Source: Actinopolyspora saharensis (GTDB lineage Bacteria; Actinomycetota; Actinomycetes; Mycobacteriales; Pseudonocardiaceae). Taken from it: DNA of 64,000 bases. The notes beneath the pieces were generated by a model. The model was not told the DNA's origin. It saw only the letters and a list, made by a program, of their open reading frames with translations, and made no database searches. Shown piece after piece: positions 43,617-53,303 of the stretch. The translations under genes and the position numbers were made by a program. The stretch covers positions 930,001 through 994,000 of the forward strand of contig NZ_FNKO01000002.1 of assembly GCF_900100925.1 (NCBI RefSeq), read 5' to 3'. Positions within the stretch are counted from its first letter, which is position 1, and the number at the start of each line of letters is the position of its first letter.

Positions 43617-45272
43617 TCACGCCTCCAGCCCGAGCATGCGCACCGCCTGCTCCCGCATCTCCACCTTGCGCACCTTGCCGGTCACCGTCATCGGGAACTC
43701 CTCGACCACGTGCACGTAGCGCGGGATCTTGTAGTGCGCCAGGCTGCCGGTGCAGAACTCCCGCAGCGCCTCGGTCGTCAGCTCCGCGGCCCCCTCGCGG
43801 AGCCGCACCCACGCCATCAGCTCCTCGCCGTAGCGCTCGTCGGGAACTCCGATCACCTGCGCGTCCGAGATGTCCGGGTGCGTGTACAGGAACTCCTCCA
43901 CCTCGCGGGGATAGATGTTCTCCCCGCCCCGGATGATCATGTCCTTGATGCGTCCGGTGACGCTCACGTAGCCGTGCTCGTCCATCACGGCCAGATCGCC
44001 GGTGTGCATCCAGCGCGCGGAGTCGATCACCTCGGCGGTCTTGTCCGGCTCCTCCCAGTAGCCGAGCATCACCGAGTACCCCCGGGTGCACAGCTCCCCG
44101 GCCACACCGCGCGGGACGGTGAGCCCGGTGTCCGGATCCACGATCTTGACCTCCAGGTGCGGACCCACCCGCCCTACGGTCGAGACCCGCCGTTCCAACG
44201 AGTCGTCGGCCCTGGTCTGCACCGACACCGGCGAGGTCTCGGTCATCCCGTAGCAGATGGCGACCTCGGCCATGCCCATCCGCTCGATGACCTGCTTCAT
44301 CACCTCGACCGGACACGGCGATCCGGCCATGATCCCCGTGCGCAGCGAACTCAGATCGTAGTCGGCGAAGTCCGGCAGCCCGAGCTCGGCGATGAACATC
44401 GTGGGCACCCCGTACAGGGAGGTGCAGCGCTCGGCCTGGACCGCGCCGAGCGCGGCCGCGGGCTCGAAGCCCTCGCCGGGAAGCACCATGGTCGCGCCGT
44501 GGCTCGTGCACGCCAGATTGCCCATGACCATTCCGAAGCAGTGGTACAGCGGCGGCACGATCGCCACGCGGTCGTCCGCGGTGTATCCGCACAGCTCACC
44601 GACGAAGAACCCGTTGTTCAGGATGTTGTGGTGCGACAGGGTCGCTCCCTTGGGAAAGCCCGTCGTGCCCGAGGTGTACTGGATGTTGACGGGATCGTCG
44701 GCGGAGAGCCCGTCCTCCACCTCGACCAGTCCTCCCCGGTCGGAGTCGGTGTCGAACAGCTCGGCCCACCGATCGCTGCCGAGGAACACGACCTGCTCCA
44801 GCTCGGCGCAACGCGGTCGGACCCGTTCGACCATGTCCACGTAGTCGGAGCTCTTGAACCGCTCGGCCGCGACCAGCATCCGGACCCCGGCCTGGTTGAG
44901 CACGTACTCCAGCTCGTGCACCCGGTAGGAGGGGTTGATGTTGACCAGGATGGCACCGATCCGGGCGGTGGCGTACTGCACGAGCACCCACTCCGCCCTG
45001 TTCGGCGCCCAGATGCCGACCCGGTCGCCCTTGGCGATGCCCGCCGCCAGCAGCCCCAGCGCGAGGGAATCGACGTCGGCCACGAACTCCCGGTAGGTCC
45101 AGCGCCGTCCCGTGGCGAACTCGACCAGCGCGTCCCGCTCCGGGAAGCGTTCGGCCGTGCGCAGCAGGTTGGCTCCGATCGTGTCGCCGAGCAGCGCGAC
45201 GTCCGAGGTTCCGGAAGCATAGCTGCGCTGCGCGGGCGCCCCCGTCGATTCGCCGTGTCCGGTCTCCGGCAC
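43617..45272 (-). CDS. Fatty-acyl-CoA synthetase (AMP-forming)
   Basis: A 551-residue adenylate-forming ligase activating a fatty acid with ATP and CoA. Motifs are the P-loop [29 protein letters not shown], the hinge [20 protein letters not shown] and the C-terminal catalytic Lys in [14 protein letters not shown]. Overall it resembles the medium-chain acyl-CoA synthetase group (FadD35/AcsF-like). GTG at 45272 follows GGGAGG with five bases' spacing; the frame is open upstream but this start is clearly better. It is divergent from the PhzF-like gene. Confidence 0.92.
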   Translation of the reverse strand: MPETGHGESTGAPAQRSYASGTSDVALLGDTIGANLLRTAERFPERDALVEFATGRRWTYREFVADVDSLALGLLAAGIAKGDRVGIWAPNRAEWVLVQYATARIGAILVNINPSYRVHELEYVLNQAGVRMLVAAERFKSSDYVDMVERVRPRCAELEQVVFLGSDRWAELFDTDSDRGGLVEVEDGLSADDPVNIQYTSGTTGFPKGATLSHHNILNNGFFVGELCGYTADDRVAIVPPLYHCFGMVMGNLACTSHGATMVLPGEGFEPAAALGAVQAERCTSLYGVPTMFIAELGLPDFADYDLSSLRTGIMAGSPCPVEVMKQVIERMGMAEVAICYGMTETSPVSVQTRADDSLERRVSTVGRVGPHLEVKIVDPDTGLTVPRGVAGELCTRGYSVMLGYWEEPDKTAEVIDSARWMHTGDLAVMDEHGYVSVTGRIKDMIIRGGENIYPREVEEFLYTHPDISDAQVIGVPDERYGEELMAWVRLREGAAELTTEALREFCTGSLAHYKIPRYVHVVEEFPMTVTGKVRKVEMREQAVRMLGLEA

Positions 45273-45415
45273 CGTTACCTCCCGATCGAGCCACGCCGTT
45301 GTGTTCGAAACCACATGATTGCTCAGACGAACGGAGCAGTCGAGCCCGGGGACGAATCCCGCTCGCATCGGGCGGTGGAGGCCGCAGACCGGACCACGGC
45401 CGCCCTACTAGCATC

Positions 45416-46228
45416 GTGATCGTGGATGCCTACGTCGTCGACGCCTTCACCGACCAGCCGTTCGCGGGCAACCCGGCCGGGGTGGTCCTGCTGGACGAAC
45501 CGGCCGACAGCACGTGGATGCAGCACGTGGCCGCCGAGTTCAACCACTCGGAAACCGCGTTCGTGGTCGTGGGAGGCCCCGCGGACGAGGCCAAACCGCT
45601 GCGCTGGTTCACCCCCACCACCGAGGTCGACCTCTGCGGACACGCGACGCTGGCCACCGCGCACGTGCTCGGCGGTGAGCAGCGGTTCGACACCCGCAGC
45701 GGCGAGCTCGGCTGCTCGGTGCGCGACGACGGGATGATCGAGCTGGACTTCCCCGCCCAACCGTGCTCGGCGAGCGAGGAGACCGAGGTGCTGCCCGCGC
45801 TGGGCCAACGGGCCGAGGAGCACGTCGATCACCTCGCGCGCAGCGAGTTCGACCTGATCGTCCAGCTCTCCGACGCCTCGCTGGTGCGTCAGCTGCGCCC
45901 GGACATGTCCGCGCTGGCCGATGTGCCCGGACGCGGGATCACCGTGACGGCGCGGGGCGACCGTGACGGCGTCGACGTCGTCAGCAGGTTCTTCGCCCCG
46001 GCGGTCGGCGTGCCGGAGGACCCGGTCACCGGCTCCGCGCACTGCGCGCTCGCCCCCTGGTGGGCCGACCGGATCGGCCGCACCGAGCTGTTCGCCGAGC
46101 AGGCCTCCCCGCGCGGGGGCTTCGTGCGGATGAGCCTGCGCGGGGACCGGGTGGCGCTGGCAGGCCACGCCGTCACGGTGCTCGGCGGAGAGCTGTCCGC
46201 CGGAGCGGGCGCACCGCTCGCCCGGTAG
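45416..46228 (+). CDS. PhzF-family isomerase/epimerase
   Basis: A 270-residue protein of the PhzF fold, related to diaminopimelate epimerase. VDAFTDQPFAGNPAGVVLLD opens the first domain, FNHSETAFV holds the expected catalytic Glu, LCGHATLATAHVL and EDPVTGSAHCALAPWW the two phosphate/anion-binding segments. The substrate is unknown and there is no phenazine cluster around it. GTG at 45416 is chosen; GTG at 45422 is near. No ribosome-binding site is visible and TACTAGCAT lies directly before the start, consistent with a leaderless mRNA. Confidence 0.88.
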   Translation: MIVDAYVVDAFTDQPFAGNPAGVVLLDEPADSTWMQHVAAEFNHSETAFVVVGGPADEAKPLRWFTPTTEVDLCGHATLATAHVLGGEQRFDTRSGELGCSVRDDGMIELDFPAQPCSASEETEVLPALGQRAEEHVDHLARSEFDLIVQLSDASLVRQLRPDMSALADVPGRGITVTARGDRDGVDVVSRFFAPAVGVPEDPVTGSAHCALAPWWADRIGRTELFAEQASPRGGFVRMSLRGDRVALAGHAVTVLGGELSAGAGAPLAR

Positions 46229-46426
46229 CTCCCGGGCGGACCGAGCAGGTGCTCGCGGCTCGCGCTGGTTGCCGGGCAAGCGATCACTCGCGCTGCGGCC
46301 ACTCGTGCTGCGACCAGCCGCTTCGCGACCACTCGAGGGGGCGAACCGAGCGCTGCGCTCCCCCGGCGATCGATCTGGGGGAATTTCCCCGATTCGTTCC
46401 GCCTCGCCCACTGGCAGTGTGGTGTC

Positions 46427-46828
46427 ATGCGACTGTTGTTCAACATCGTCTGGCTGGTGCTCAGCGGACTCTGGATGGCGATCGGCTACGCCTTCGCCGG
46501 GATCCTGCTGTGCGTGACGATCATCGGCATCCCCTTCGGGATCGCCTCGTTCCGCATGGCGAACTTCGCGCTGTGGCCGTTCGGACGGCAACTGCTCGAG
46601 GAGAACGGGGCGGGGGTGTTCTCGACCATCGGGAACGTGCTCTGGGTAGTCCTCGCGGGCTGGTGGCTGGCCATCGGTCACATCGTGACGGGGGTCGCCA
46701 TGTGCGTGACGATCATCGGCATCCCCCTCGGGCTCGCCAGCTTCAAACTCGTCCCCGTCTCGCTGTTCCCGCTCGGCAAGCGCATCGTCGACACCGACGA
46801 CGCGCACGCCCTGCTCCCACGCCCCTGA
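46427..46828 (+). CDS. YccF-domain membrane protein
   Basis: A 133-residue membrane protein made of two similar halves, each with a helix pair and the signature CVTIIGIPFGIASFRMANFA or CVTIIGIPLGLASFKLVPVS. This is the YccF pattern. Function is unknown. In M. tuberculosis an apparently similar gene (Rv0870c, from memory) lies between cspB and moaA2, which matches its rough place here. Confidence 0.9.
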   Translation: MRLLFNIVWLVLSGLWMAIGYAFAGILLCVTIIGIPFGIASFRMANFALWPFGRQLLEENGAGVFSTIGNVLWVVLAGWWLAIGHIVTGVAMCVTIIGIPLGLASFKLVPVSLFPLGKRIVDTDDAHALLPRP

Positions 46829-46965
46829 CCCGAGCGCACGCACCCGGCCCCGCAGGACGCGGGCCGGAACGGGCCTCCGCGGGGGACATTTCGACCCGCG
46901 GGCACGAGCGGACGGGAGGTGCCGCCGACCGAAGCACCCACGCCCCTCCGGGGACGGCGCACCGA

Positions 46966-47769
46966 TCAGTCGAACGGGTTCGCGACCCGGCCGACCAGGT
47001 CCGCCACGGAGTTGATGACCCGCGTGGGGCGGTAGGGGAACAGCTCGGCCGTGTGCTGCCCGGAGATCCCCGACAGCACCAGGATCGTCTGCAGGCCGGA
47101 CTCCAGCCCCGAACGCACGTCGGTGTCCATCCTGTCCCCGATCATCAGCGTGTTCTCGGAGTGCGCCCTGATCTCGCGCAGGGCCGAGCGCATCATCAGC
47201 GGATTCGGCTTGCCCACGTAGTACGGCTCGCTGCCGGTCACCCGCTCGATCAGCGCCGCGACAGCTCCCGTGGCCGGCAGCGTCCCCTCTCGGCTGGGGC
47301 CCTTCTCGTCCGGGTTGGTGGCGATGAAGCGCGCGCCGCTCTCCACCAGCCGGATGGCCTTGGTGATCGCCTCGAAGCTGTAGCTGCGGGTCTCGCCCAG
47401 AACCACGTAGTCCGGTTCGCGGTCGGTGAGCACGTAGCCGATGTTGTGCAGCGCCGTGGTCAGCCCGGACTCGCCCACCACGAAGGCAGAGCCCCCGGGG
47501 CGCTGCTGGTCCAGGAACTGCGCCGTGGCCAGCGCGGAGGTCCAGATGGACGACTCCGGCACGTCCAGACCACTCCGCAACAGCCGTGCCCGCAGGTCAC
47601 GCCTGGTGTACACCGAGTTGTTGGTGAACACCATGAACGGCAGTCCGTTCTCGTGCAGATCGTTCAGGAAGGCGTCGGCACCGGGAACCATGTGCTCCTC
47701 GTGCACCAGCACGCCGTCCATGTCCATCAGATAAGTCCAGGGAGATACCTCAGTCACGCCCTCGATCAT
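46966..47769 (-). CDS. HAD-IIA (NagD-like) phosphatase, last gene of the mod operon
   Basis: A 267-residue HAD phosphatase. Motif I YLMDMDGVLVHEEHMVPGA, motif II VFTNNSVYTRRDL, motif III region YYVGKPNPLMMRSAL and motif IV TLMIGDRMDTDVRSGLESG are all present, with the C2-type cap between. It probably dephosphorylates a small phosphorylated metabolite. Its ATG overlaps the TGA stop of modC (ATGA), so it is translated as part of the molybdate operon. A link to molybdenum metabolism is suggested only by this coupling. Confidence 0.9.
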   Translation of the reverse strand: MIEGVTEVSPWTYLMDMDGVLVHEEHMVPGADAFLNDLHENGLPFMVFTNNSVYTRRDLRARLLRSGLDVPESSIWTSALATAQFLDQQRPGGSAFVVGESGLTTALHNIGYVLTDREPDYVVLGETRSYSFEAITKAIRLVESGARFIATNPDEKGPSREGTLPATGAVAALIERVTGSEPYYVGKPNPLMMRSALREIRAHSENTLMIGDRMDTDVRSGLESGLQTILVLSGISGQHTAELFPYRPTRVINSVADLVGRVANPFD

Positions 47770-48938
47770 CCATCCGACACCGGGTGTACGGCCACCTCGG
47801 TCGCCTTGACCGCGAAAAAAACCTCCTCACCCGTGCCCAGACCGAGCTCCGCCACGGCGGAGGGGGTCACGTCGGCAGCGAGCGCGGCACCGGATCCGGG
47901 CGGGCCGTGCTCGCCGCGCAGTCTGATCGCGTCCCCGCGGGGTTCGACGCCCACCAGCCGGACCGCGAGCACGTTGCGCGGGCTGCCCTCCGGTCTGGCG
48001 CGGTGCACGGCCACCGCCGCCGGGGAGAAGGTCGCGGCGGCGGGAGCACCGGGTTCGACCCTCTCGACCACGTGACCGCGCAACTCGCCCCCGGCCAGCT
48101 CCACTCCCCGCTCGGTCGCCCTGCCCGCGAGCAGGTTCAGCCCGGCGATCCGCGCGGTGTAGGCGGTCCTCGGCCTGGAGAGCACGTCGCCGGTGCGCCC
48201 GCGTTCCACCACACCGCCCTCGTCCAGCACCACCACCCGGTCAGCCAGCACCACCGCGTCCAGCACGTCGTGGGTGACCAGCACGCAGGGAGCGCGCTGG
48301 GCGGCCAGCGTCCGGTGCAGCAGACCGCGCATCGCCGGGGCGGCGTCGACGTCCAGGGCGGACAGGGGTTCGTCCAGCAGCAGCACGTCGGGCTCGGCTG
48401 CCAGCGCCCGCGCCAAGGCCACTCGCTGCGCCTGTCCCCCGGACAGGCGAGCGGGAGCGCGTCCGGCGAGCTCGCCCAGGCCGAGTCGCTCCAGCCAGTC
48501 CCGGGCGATCCCCCGGGCCCCGCTCTTGCGCGTTCCCGCCGCCCGCGGCCCGAACGCCACGTTGTCCAGGGCAGACAGGTGCGGGAACAGCATGGCTCGC
48601 TGGGCCAGCAGCCCCACCGACCTGCGGTGCGTGGGCAGGTCGACCCCCCGGCCCGTGTCCAGCCAGGTGCGGTCGCGCAACCGCACGCGCCCCCGCTCGA
48701 CGAGCACGCTCCCGGTCAGCGCGGACAGCAGCGTCGACTTGCCCGACCCGTTCGGCCCGAGCACGGCCAGCACCTCGCCCGCGGGCACCCGCAGGTCCAC
48801 ATCGAGGGTGAACATCGACCGGGGGACCCGCAGCTCCGCGGACAGCCCCTCGGCGGGCTCCGCACCGGCGCGGGAGGCGCCGTCGCCCACCTCGCCGCTC
48901 CGCCGCCCCCGCGGGGGCGGCTCGCCTTCCTCAGCCAC
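47766..48938 (-). CDS. modC: Molybdate ABC transporter ATP-binding protein
   Basis: A 390-residue ATPase. Walker A GPNGSGKSTLL, signature RLSGGQAQRVALARALA, Walker B VLLLDEPLSALD and switch His VTHDVLDAVV are clear. A C-terminal TOBE/mop domain starts at about residue 300 (FSPAAVAVHRARPEGSPRNV) and ends with EEVFFAVKATEVAVHPV, the oxyanion-binding type. It overlaps modB by 8 bp upstream and the HAD gene by 4 bp downstream. The N-terminal 30 residues before the transporter fold are an unusual charged extension; the GTG start might be later. Confidence 0.92.
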   Translation of the reverse strand: MAEEGEPPPRGRRSGEVGDGASRAGAEPAEGLSAELRVPRSMFTLDVDLRVPAGEVLAVLGPNGSGKSTLLSALTGSVLVERGRVRLRDRTWLDTGRGVDLPTHRRSVGLLAQRAMLFPHLSALDNVAFGPRAAGTRKSGARGIARDWLERLGLGELAGRAPARLSGGQAQRVALARALAAEPDVLLLDEPLSALDVDAAPAMRGLLHRTLAAQRAPCVLVTHDVLDAVVLADRVVVLDEGGVVERGRTGDVLSRPRTAYTARIAGLNLLAGRATERGVELAGGELRGHVVERVEPGAPAAATFSPAAVAVHRARPEGSPRNVLAVRLVGVEPRGDAIRLRGEHGPPGSGAALAADVTPSAVAELGLGTGEEVFFAVKATEVAVHPVSDG

Positions 48939-49764
48939 GGCCGCTCACTCCTCCCGGACGGGCCACGAGAATCACGACGAGGGCTATCCCCACCAGCAGC
49001 AGCGACATCGCCACCGCGGCGTCCACATCGGCCTGGGCCTCGGTGTAGACGGCCAGCGGCAGAGTTCTGGTGGTGCCGCGCAGGCTGCCCGCGAAGGTTA
49101 TGGTCGCCCCGAACTCGCCCAGCGCCCGGGCGAACGTCAGCACCAGGCTCGAGCCCAGCGCGGGCAGCAGCATCGGCAGGGTGACCCTGCGGAAGGTCAA
49201 CCACGGGCCCGCGCCCAGCGTCGCCGCGACCCGCTCGTACTCCGTTCCCGCCGCGCGCAGGGCCCCCTCCAGTCCCATCACCAGGAAGGGCATCGCCACG
49301 AAGGTCTGGGCGAGCACCACCGCGGTCGTGGTGTACAGGATGGTCAGCCCGAACCACTCGTCCAACAGCTCCCCCACAGGTCCGGTGCGCCCGAGCAGGT
49401 AGAGCAGTGCCAGCCCTCCCACCACGGGAGGGAGCACCAGCGGGAGCAGCACGGCCCCGCGGAGCAGGCGCGTGCCCGGGAACCGCGCGCGGGCCAGCAC
49501 CACGGCCAGCGGAGCTCCGAGCAGCACGGACAGCAGCGTCGCGGTCACCGCGGTCCGCAACGACAGCTCCAGGGCGGACAGGGCCGCCGGGCTGGTCAGC
49601 AGCGCGGGCAGCCCGGACAGGTCCACGCGGGCGAACAGGCCGAGCACCGGAAGCACGATCAGCGCCAGCGCGCACGCGGCGGGCAGCCACAGCGGCGCGG
49701 GCACCCCCGCGGCGCGCTCGGAGGACTGCTTCCGCCGCGTCGGCGGGGAGGGGCTCCCGCTCAC
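48931..49764 (-). CDS. modB: Molybdate ABC transporter permease
   Basis: A 277-residue inner-membrane permease with about six helices. The coupling loop EYERVAATLGAGPWLTFRRV followed by TLPMLLPALGSSLVLTFARA and LGEFGATITFAGSLRGTTRT are typical of ModB/CysU permeases. It works with ModA and ModC to import molybdate. Its start overlaps the modA stop codon by four bases and its end overlaps modC. Confidence 0.93.
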   Translation of the reverse strand: MSGSPSPPTRRKQSSERAAGVPAPLWLPAACALALIVLPVLGLFARVDLSGLPALLTSPAALSALELSLRTAVTATLLSVLLGAPLAVVLARARFPGTRLLRGAVLLPLVLPPVVGGLALLYLLGRTGPVGELLDEWFGLTILYTTTAVVLAQTFVAMPFLVMGLEGALRAAGTEYERVAATLGAGPWLTFRRVTLPMLLPALGSSLVLTFARALGEFGATITFAGSLRGTTRTLPLAVYTEAQADVDAAVAMSLLLVGIALVVILVARPGGVSGRG

Positions 49765-50516
49765 GGCGCCCCGAACCCGTGGCGCCGAAGTATCTCGCGG
49801 CCCTGCTGCCCGCGGACGAAGTCGGTGAACCGCCGGGCCGCGCTCCGGTCGCCGTTCCCCTCGAGGGTCGCGATCGGGTACTCGTTGGTCACCTGGTCGC
49901 CCTCGGGGATCTCCACCCGCCGCACCTGGTCACCCGCGGCGACCGCGTCGGTGACGTAGACCAGCCCGGCGTCGGCCTCACCCGAGGTGACCTTGTGCAG
50001 CACGTCCTTGACGTCGTCCTCCTCGCTGACCGGGTGCAGCCGCACGCCCGAATTCCGCTCCACGCCCTCGGCCGCCGAACCGCACGGGACCTGGGGAGCG
50101 CAGACCACGGCCGACACTCCGGGCTGCGCGAGGTCGGAGAAGGAGGCGATCCCGGCCGGATCATCCGGTGGGGTGATCACGGTCAGCCGGTTCGTGGCGA
50201 AGGTCTCCGGCCCGCGCACCACCGCACCGGCCTGCCGCACCTTGTCCATCATCTCGGCGTTGGCCGAGGCGAAGACGTCACCCGCGCCGCCCTGCCTGAT
50301 CTGCTCGGCGAGCATCGACGACCCCTGGAAGTTGAACCGCAGCTCCACCTCAGGGTTCTGCTCGGTGAAGCGCTCCCCGATCTCGCGGAAGGACTCGGTC
50401 AGCGAAGCGGCTGCCAGCACGGTCAGCGTGTCCTCGTCCCCACCTTCCGCTCCGCACCCCGCCACGGCGGGCAGCAGCGCGAGCAGCGCCAGCGCGAGTC
50501 CGCGGAAATTCCTCAT
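49761..50516 (-). CDS. modA: Molybdate-binding lipoprotein
   Basis: A 251-residue substrate-binding protein. The signal ends in a lipobox, LPAVAGCGAEGG (Cys21), so it is anchored to the outer face of the membrane. TLTVLAAASLTESFREIGER, FNFQGSSMLAEQIRQGGAGD and VFASANAEMMDKV are the classic ModA segments, with Ser residues that bind the oxyanion. ATG at 50516 follows GGAGGTGGGAG and overlaps the stop codon of the ModE-like gene (ATGA). Confidence 0.94.
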   Translation of the reverse strand: MRNFRGLALALLALLPAVAGCGAEGGDEDTLTVLAAASLTESFREIGERFTEQNPEVELRFNFQGSSMLAEQIRQGGAGDVFASANAEMMDKVRQAGAVVRGPETFATNRLTVITPPDDPAGIASFSDLAQPGVSAVVCAPQVPCGSAAEGVERNSGVRLHPVSEEDDVKDVLHKVTSGEADAGLVYVTDAVAAGDQVRRVEIPEGDQVTNEYPIATLEGNGDRSAARRFTDFVRGQQGREILRRHGFGAP

Positions 50517-50926
50517 CTCCCACCTCCGGGTTTTTCCACCACCACCGCCGTGGACTTGACGACGGCGACAGCGAGCACTCCCGGCCGCAGCCCCATCTCG
50601 GTCACGGCCTCCGTGCTCATCAGCGAGACGACCCGCTGGGAGCCGCACTGCAGCTCGACCTGCGACATCACCCTGTCGGAGACGACCTCGGTCACCAGAC
50701 CGACGAAGCGGTTGCGCGCCGAGCGCTCCACCCCGGAGGGATCCGGTGTCGATGTGGCTCTGGCCCGCGCGAACTCGGCCAGCTCCGAGCCCTCGACGAC
50801 CAGCCGTCCGGAGGGGTCCTGCTCGGCGGACAACCGCTCGTCGTCCACCCACCTGCGGACGGTGTCGTCGCTGACGCCGACCAGCTCGGCGACTTCGGAA
50901 ATCCGGTACTGCGGCACGACGGCCAC
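50513..50926 (-). CDS. Helix-turn-helix plus TOBE/mop regulator (ModE-like)
   Basis: A 137-residue protein that joins a short MerR/excisionase-type helix-turn-helix (YRISEVAELVGVSDDTVRRW then VDDERLSAEQDPSGRLVVEG) to one molbindin-type TOBE domain (RNRFVGLVTEVVSDRVMSQV, ending AVVKSTAVVVEK). It likely senses molybdate and regulates the mod operon it heads. It differs from classical ModE, which has a LysR-like HTH and two TOBE units. GTG start at 50926. Divergent from moaA. Confidence 0.85.
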   Translation of the reverse strand: MAVVPQYRISEVAELVGVSDDTVRRWVDDERLSAEQDPSGRLVVEGSELAEFARARATSTPDPSGVERSARNRFVGLVTEVVSDRVMSQVELQCGSQRVVSLMSTEAVTEMGLRPGVLAVAVVKSTAVVVEKPGGGR

Positions 50927-51014
50927 GTTAGGACCGCTCGTGCGGAAAGATCCAGGGGTTCGTTCCCGCAGCAGCGGTTTCGCGGGGTTTTTCGTGCCTT
51001 TCTCCGAACGGGGC

Positions 51015-51038
51015 GGTCCGGACGAGATCGTCCGGACC
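51015..51038. promoter_or_regulatory. 24-bp near-perfect palindrome between modE-like gene and moaA
   Basis: Arms GGTCCGGACGA and TCGTCCGGACC (11 bp each) enclose GA. It lies in the divergent promoter region, 64 bp before moaA and 88 bp before the ModE-like gene. It could be the operator for the HTH-TOBE regulator, acting on both uptake and cofactor genes, or a terminator-like hairpin in a leader. Confidence 0.5.
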
Positions 51039-51101
51039 TGAAGCTACGAAAACCCGCTCGTGCGATCGAATCAACCCCGTCCGGAGAGTTAGGGTCGGGG
51101 C

Positions 51102-52160
51102 GTGACTTCCGTAGACCTGGGCATCCCGGTTGCCCGCCGAACTGTCGACACGTCGGCGCGCCCGGATACGCCGTACCTGGTCGACCGCTTCGGACGCGTC
51201 GCGACCGACCTACGGGTGTCCCTGATCGACAAGTGCAATCTGCGCTGCACCTACTGCATGCCCGCCGAGGGCCTGCCGTGGATGAAGCGATCCGAGATGC
51301 TCGACACCGCTGAGATGACCCGTCTGATCAGACTGGCGGTGCGCGAGCTGGGGATCACCAATGTGCGCTTCACCGGCGGGGAACCACTGCTGCGCCAGGA
51401 CCTGGTGGACATCATCGCGGCCACCAGCTCACTGCCGGAGGCCCCCAAGACCTCGCTGACCACCAACGGGATCAACCTCGGCAGGTTCGCCGAGCAGCTC
51501 TCCGAGAGCGGACTGGACAGGGTCAACATCTCGCTGGACACATTGGACCGCGAGACCTTCCACGGTCTGACCCGCAGGGACCGCTTCGAGGACGTGATCG
51601 CCGGCCTCGAGGCGGCGAAGGAGCACGGACTGGAACCGGTCAAGGTGAATTCCGTCCTGCTGCGCGGCGTCAACGACCACGAGGCCTGCGACCTGCTGCG
51701 CTACTGCCTGGACCGGGGTTACCAACTGCGGTTCATCGAGCAGATGCCGTTGGATCCGCAGCACGGCTGGGACCGGAACGAGATGGTCACCGCGGACGAG
51801 ATCCTGCGGCTGCTCGGCGAGGAGTTCTCGCTGACCCCGCACACGGCCGAGCGCGGCTCGGCTCCGGCCGAGCGTTGGCTGGTGGACGGCGGACCGGCCA
51901 CCGTCGGGGTGATCGGCTCGGTGACCAGGCCGTTCTGCGCGACCTGCGATCGCACCAGGCTCACGGCCGACGGACAGTTGCGCTCCTGCCTGTTCTCCCA
52001 GACGGAGACGAACCTGCGTGAGCCGATGCGCGAGGGCGTGGACGACGCGGAGCTGGCCACCCTGTGGCGGGAGACCATGTGGGCGAAGGCGGCCGGGCAC
52101 GGCATGGACAGGGAGGACTTCGTCCAGCCCGCGCGCCCGATGAGTTCGATCGGCGGGTAG
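51102..52160 (+). CDS. moaA: GTP 3',8-cyclase, molybdenum cofactor biosynthesis
   Basis: A 352-residue radical-SAM enzyme for the first step of molybdopterin synthesis. The radical-SAM cluster motif is KCNLRCTYC, followed by FTGGEPLLR; the second cluster has FCATCDRTRLTADGQLRSCL. The C-terminus ends in the functional Gly-Gly (RPMSSIGG). It starts at GTG 51102 and is followed seven bases after its stop by moaD. It is the probable equivalent of mycobacterial moaA2. Confidence 0.96.
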   Translation: MTSVDLGIPVARRTVDTSARPDTPYLVDRFGRVATDLRVSLIDKCNLRCTYCMPAEGLPWMKRSEMLDTAEMTRLIRLAVRELGITNVRFTGGEPLLRQDLVDIIAATSSLPEAPKTSLTTNGINLGRFAEQLSESGLDRVNISLDTLDRETFHGLTRRDRFEDVIAGLEAAKEHGLEPVKVNSVLLRGVNDHEACDLLRYCLDRGYQLRFIEQMPLDPQHGWDRNEMVTADEILRLLGEEFSLTPHTAERGSAPAERWLVDGGPATVGVIGSVTRPFCATCDRTRLTADGQLRSCLFSQTETNLREPMREGVDDAELATLWRETMWAKAAGHGMDREDFVQPARPMSSIGG

Positions 52161-52166
52161 TCGACC

Positions 52167-52529
52167 TTGGACTCGCAGCGGAACACACCGGACTCCTCCG
52201 TTGGGGCGGCCGCCGCCCCTTCCGCGGAGGACGCTGCCACCACGAACACCGGTACCGCCACGGTGCTGGTGCGCTACTTCGCCGGGGCCCGGGCCGCCGC
52301 CGGCGTGTCGGAGGAGTGGGTGCGGGTACTTCCCGCCGCGGCCGCTGACACGACACCGGTGACGGTCGCCGATGTGGTTCGGACCGTGCTCGACTCGCAC
52401 GACGACGCCCTCGCCCGCGTGATGGCGGCCTGCGGTTTCCTCGTCGACGGGGTCGCGGTGCGCGAGGACAGCGCTCCCGTGGCCGACGGAGCGGAGTTCG
52501 ACGTGCTTCCGCCCTTCGCGGGTGGCTGA
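52167..52529 (+). CDS. moaD: Molybdopterin synthase small subunit-like (MoaD)
   Basis: A 120-residue ubiquitin-like sulfur carrier. The beta-grasp fold runs from TVLVRYFAGARAAAG to the end FDVLPPFAGG, whose terminal Gly-Gly is thiocarboxylated in this family. The N-terminal 30 residues are Ala/Ser-rich and variable; TTG at 52167 is used, but the true start may be later, before ATVLVRYF. It lies directly behind moaA. Confidence 0.9.
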   Translation: MDSQRNTPDSSVGAAAAPSAEDAATTNTGTATVLVRYFAGARAAAGVSEEWVRVLPAAAADTTPVTVADVVRTVLDSHDDALARVMAACGFLVDGVAVREDSAPVADGAEFDVLPPFAGG

Positions 52530-53303
52530 GCACCCGGACGACCACGCGGAGAACGGTTCCCGCGGGACGTGCTCCCGGCCTGTCCGAGGTGAGTCCGGTC
52601 TGTCCGGGGTGGTGGGATCCCCGCTCCTGCGCCTGTTCCCGACGTCCGGCCCTGGGAGAACAGCGGCGTGTCGCCCGAAAGGATCAGCAACACGGTGATC
52701 CCCGTGATCGAGGCTTGATCCACCCTCGGGTATGATCGGTTTCACGGGTTTGGACCGCCGTACCGGTTCGCCGGTTCCGTCCCCCGGCTTCTCCGTGGTC
52801 TGCCGTCCCGCGGGTACTCGATCGTCGCGATCTCGTCCGGGCACTGCTGTCCGTACCGAGCGTGGCGACTCGTATCGGCTGTGCTGACGGAGTCTCGTGC
52901 GAAGCGAGCCGCGCTCGGAACGAGCGACACACAATTTAATGGCACGGCGTGTTGCTCTCACTCGGTTGCGTGATTTACAGCGCCTTCTCCCGCATGGAAC
53001 CGGCCGCGAACTCCAACCATTCTCCAAATGGGTGAAGGATCACCCGATGAACCCTTTTCGGATACGTTTCGCGACCATGAACCTGCGATGTGTAACGAGT
53101 TCGTGAAAGCCTTGAACCTGCGAACTCGGTCCGAAAAAATGGCAAATCTGACGTAACACCGGATGTAACGGGCTTTCGACCCCAGCGCTGAAGAGTGAGC
53201 CACACCTCACCGCGAGTGATCGATATCGACGAGGAAACAAGTTGATAACGACGCTGTGCGCTGCATAAATACCCTTGATCGCACCCCCCGGGGTACACGT
53301 TAC
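52530..53303. other. Long gene-free region upstream of rpfA
   Basis: Nearly 800 bp without a supportable gene. From about 52920 it becomes clearly AT-richer than its surroundings (for example ACACACAATTTAATGG at 52929), as promoter regions of regulated genes often are. Small frames exist on the minus strand but lack ribosome-binding sites and family resemblance. It precedes a Crp box and a structured leader, so it may hold more regulator sites for rpfA. Confidence 0.5.

Noticed and set aside
45416..46228. Phenazine biosynthesis based on the PhzF-like gene
   Set aside because: No other phz genes nearby; PhzF-fold proteins are common and mostly unrelated to phenazines.
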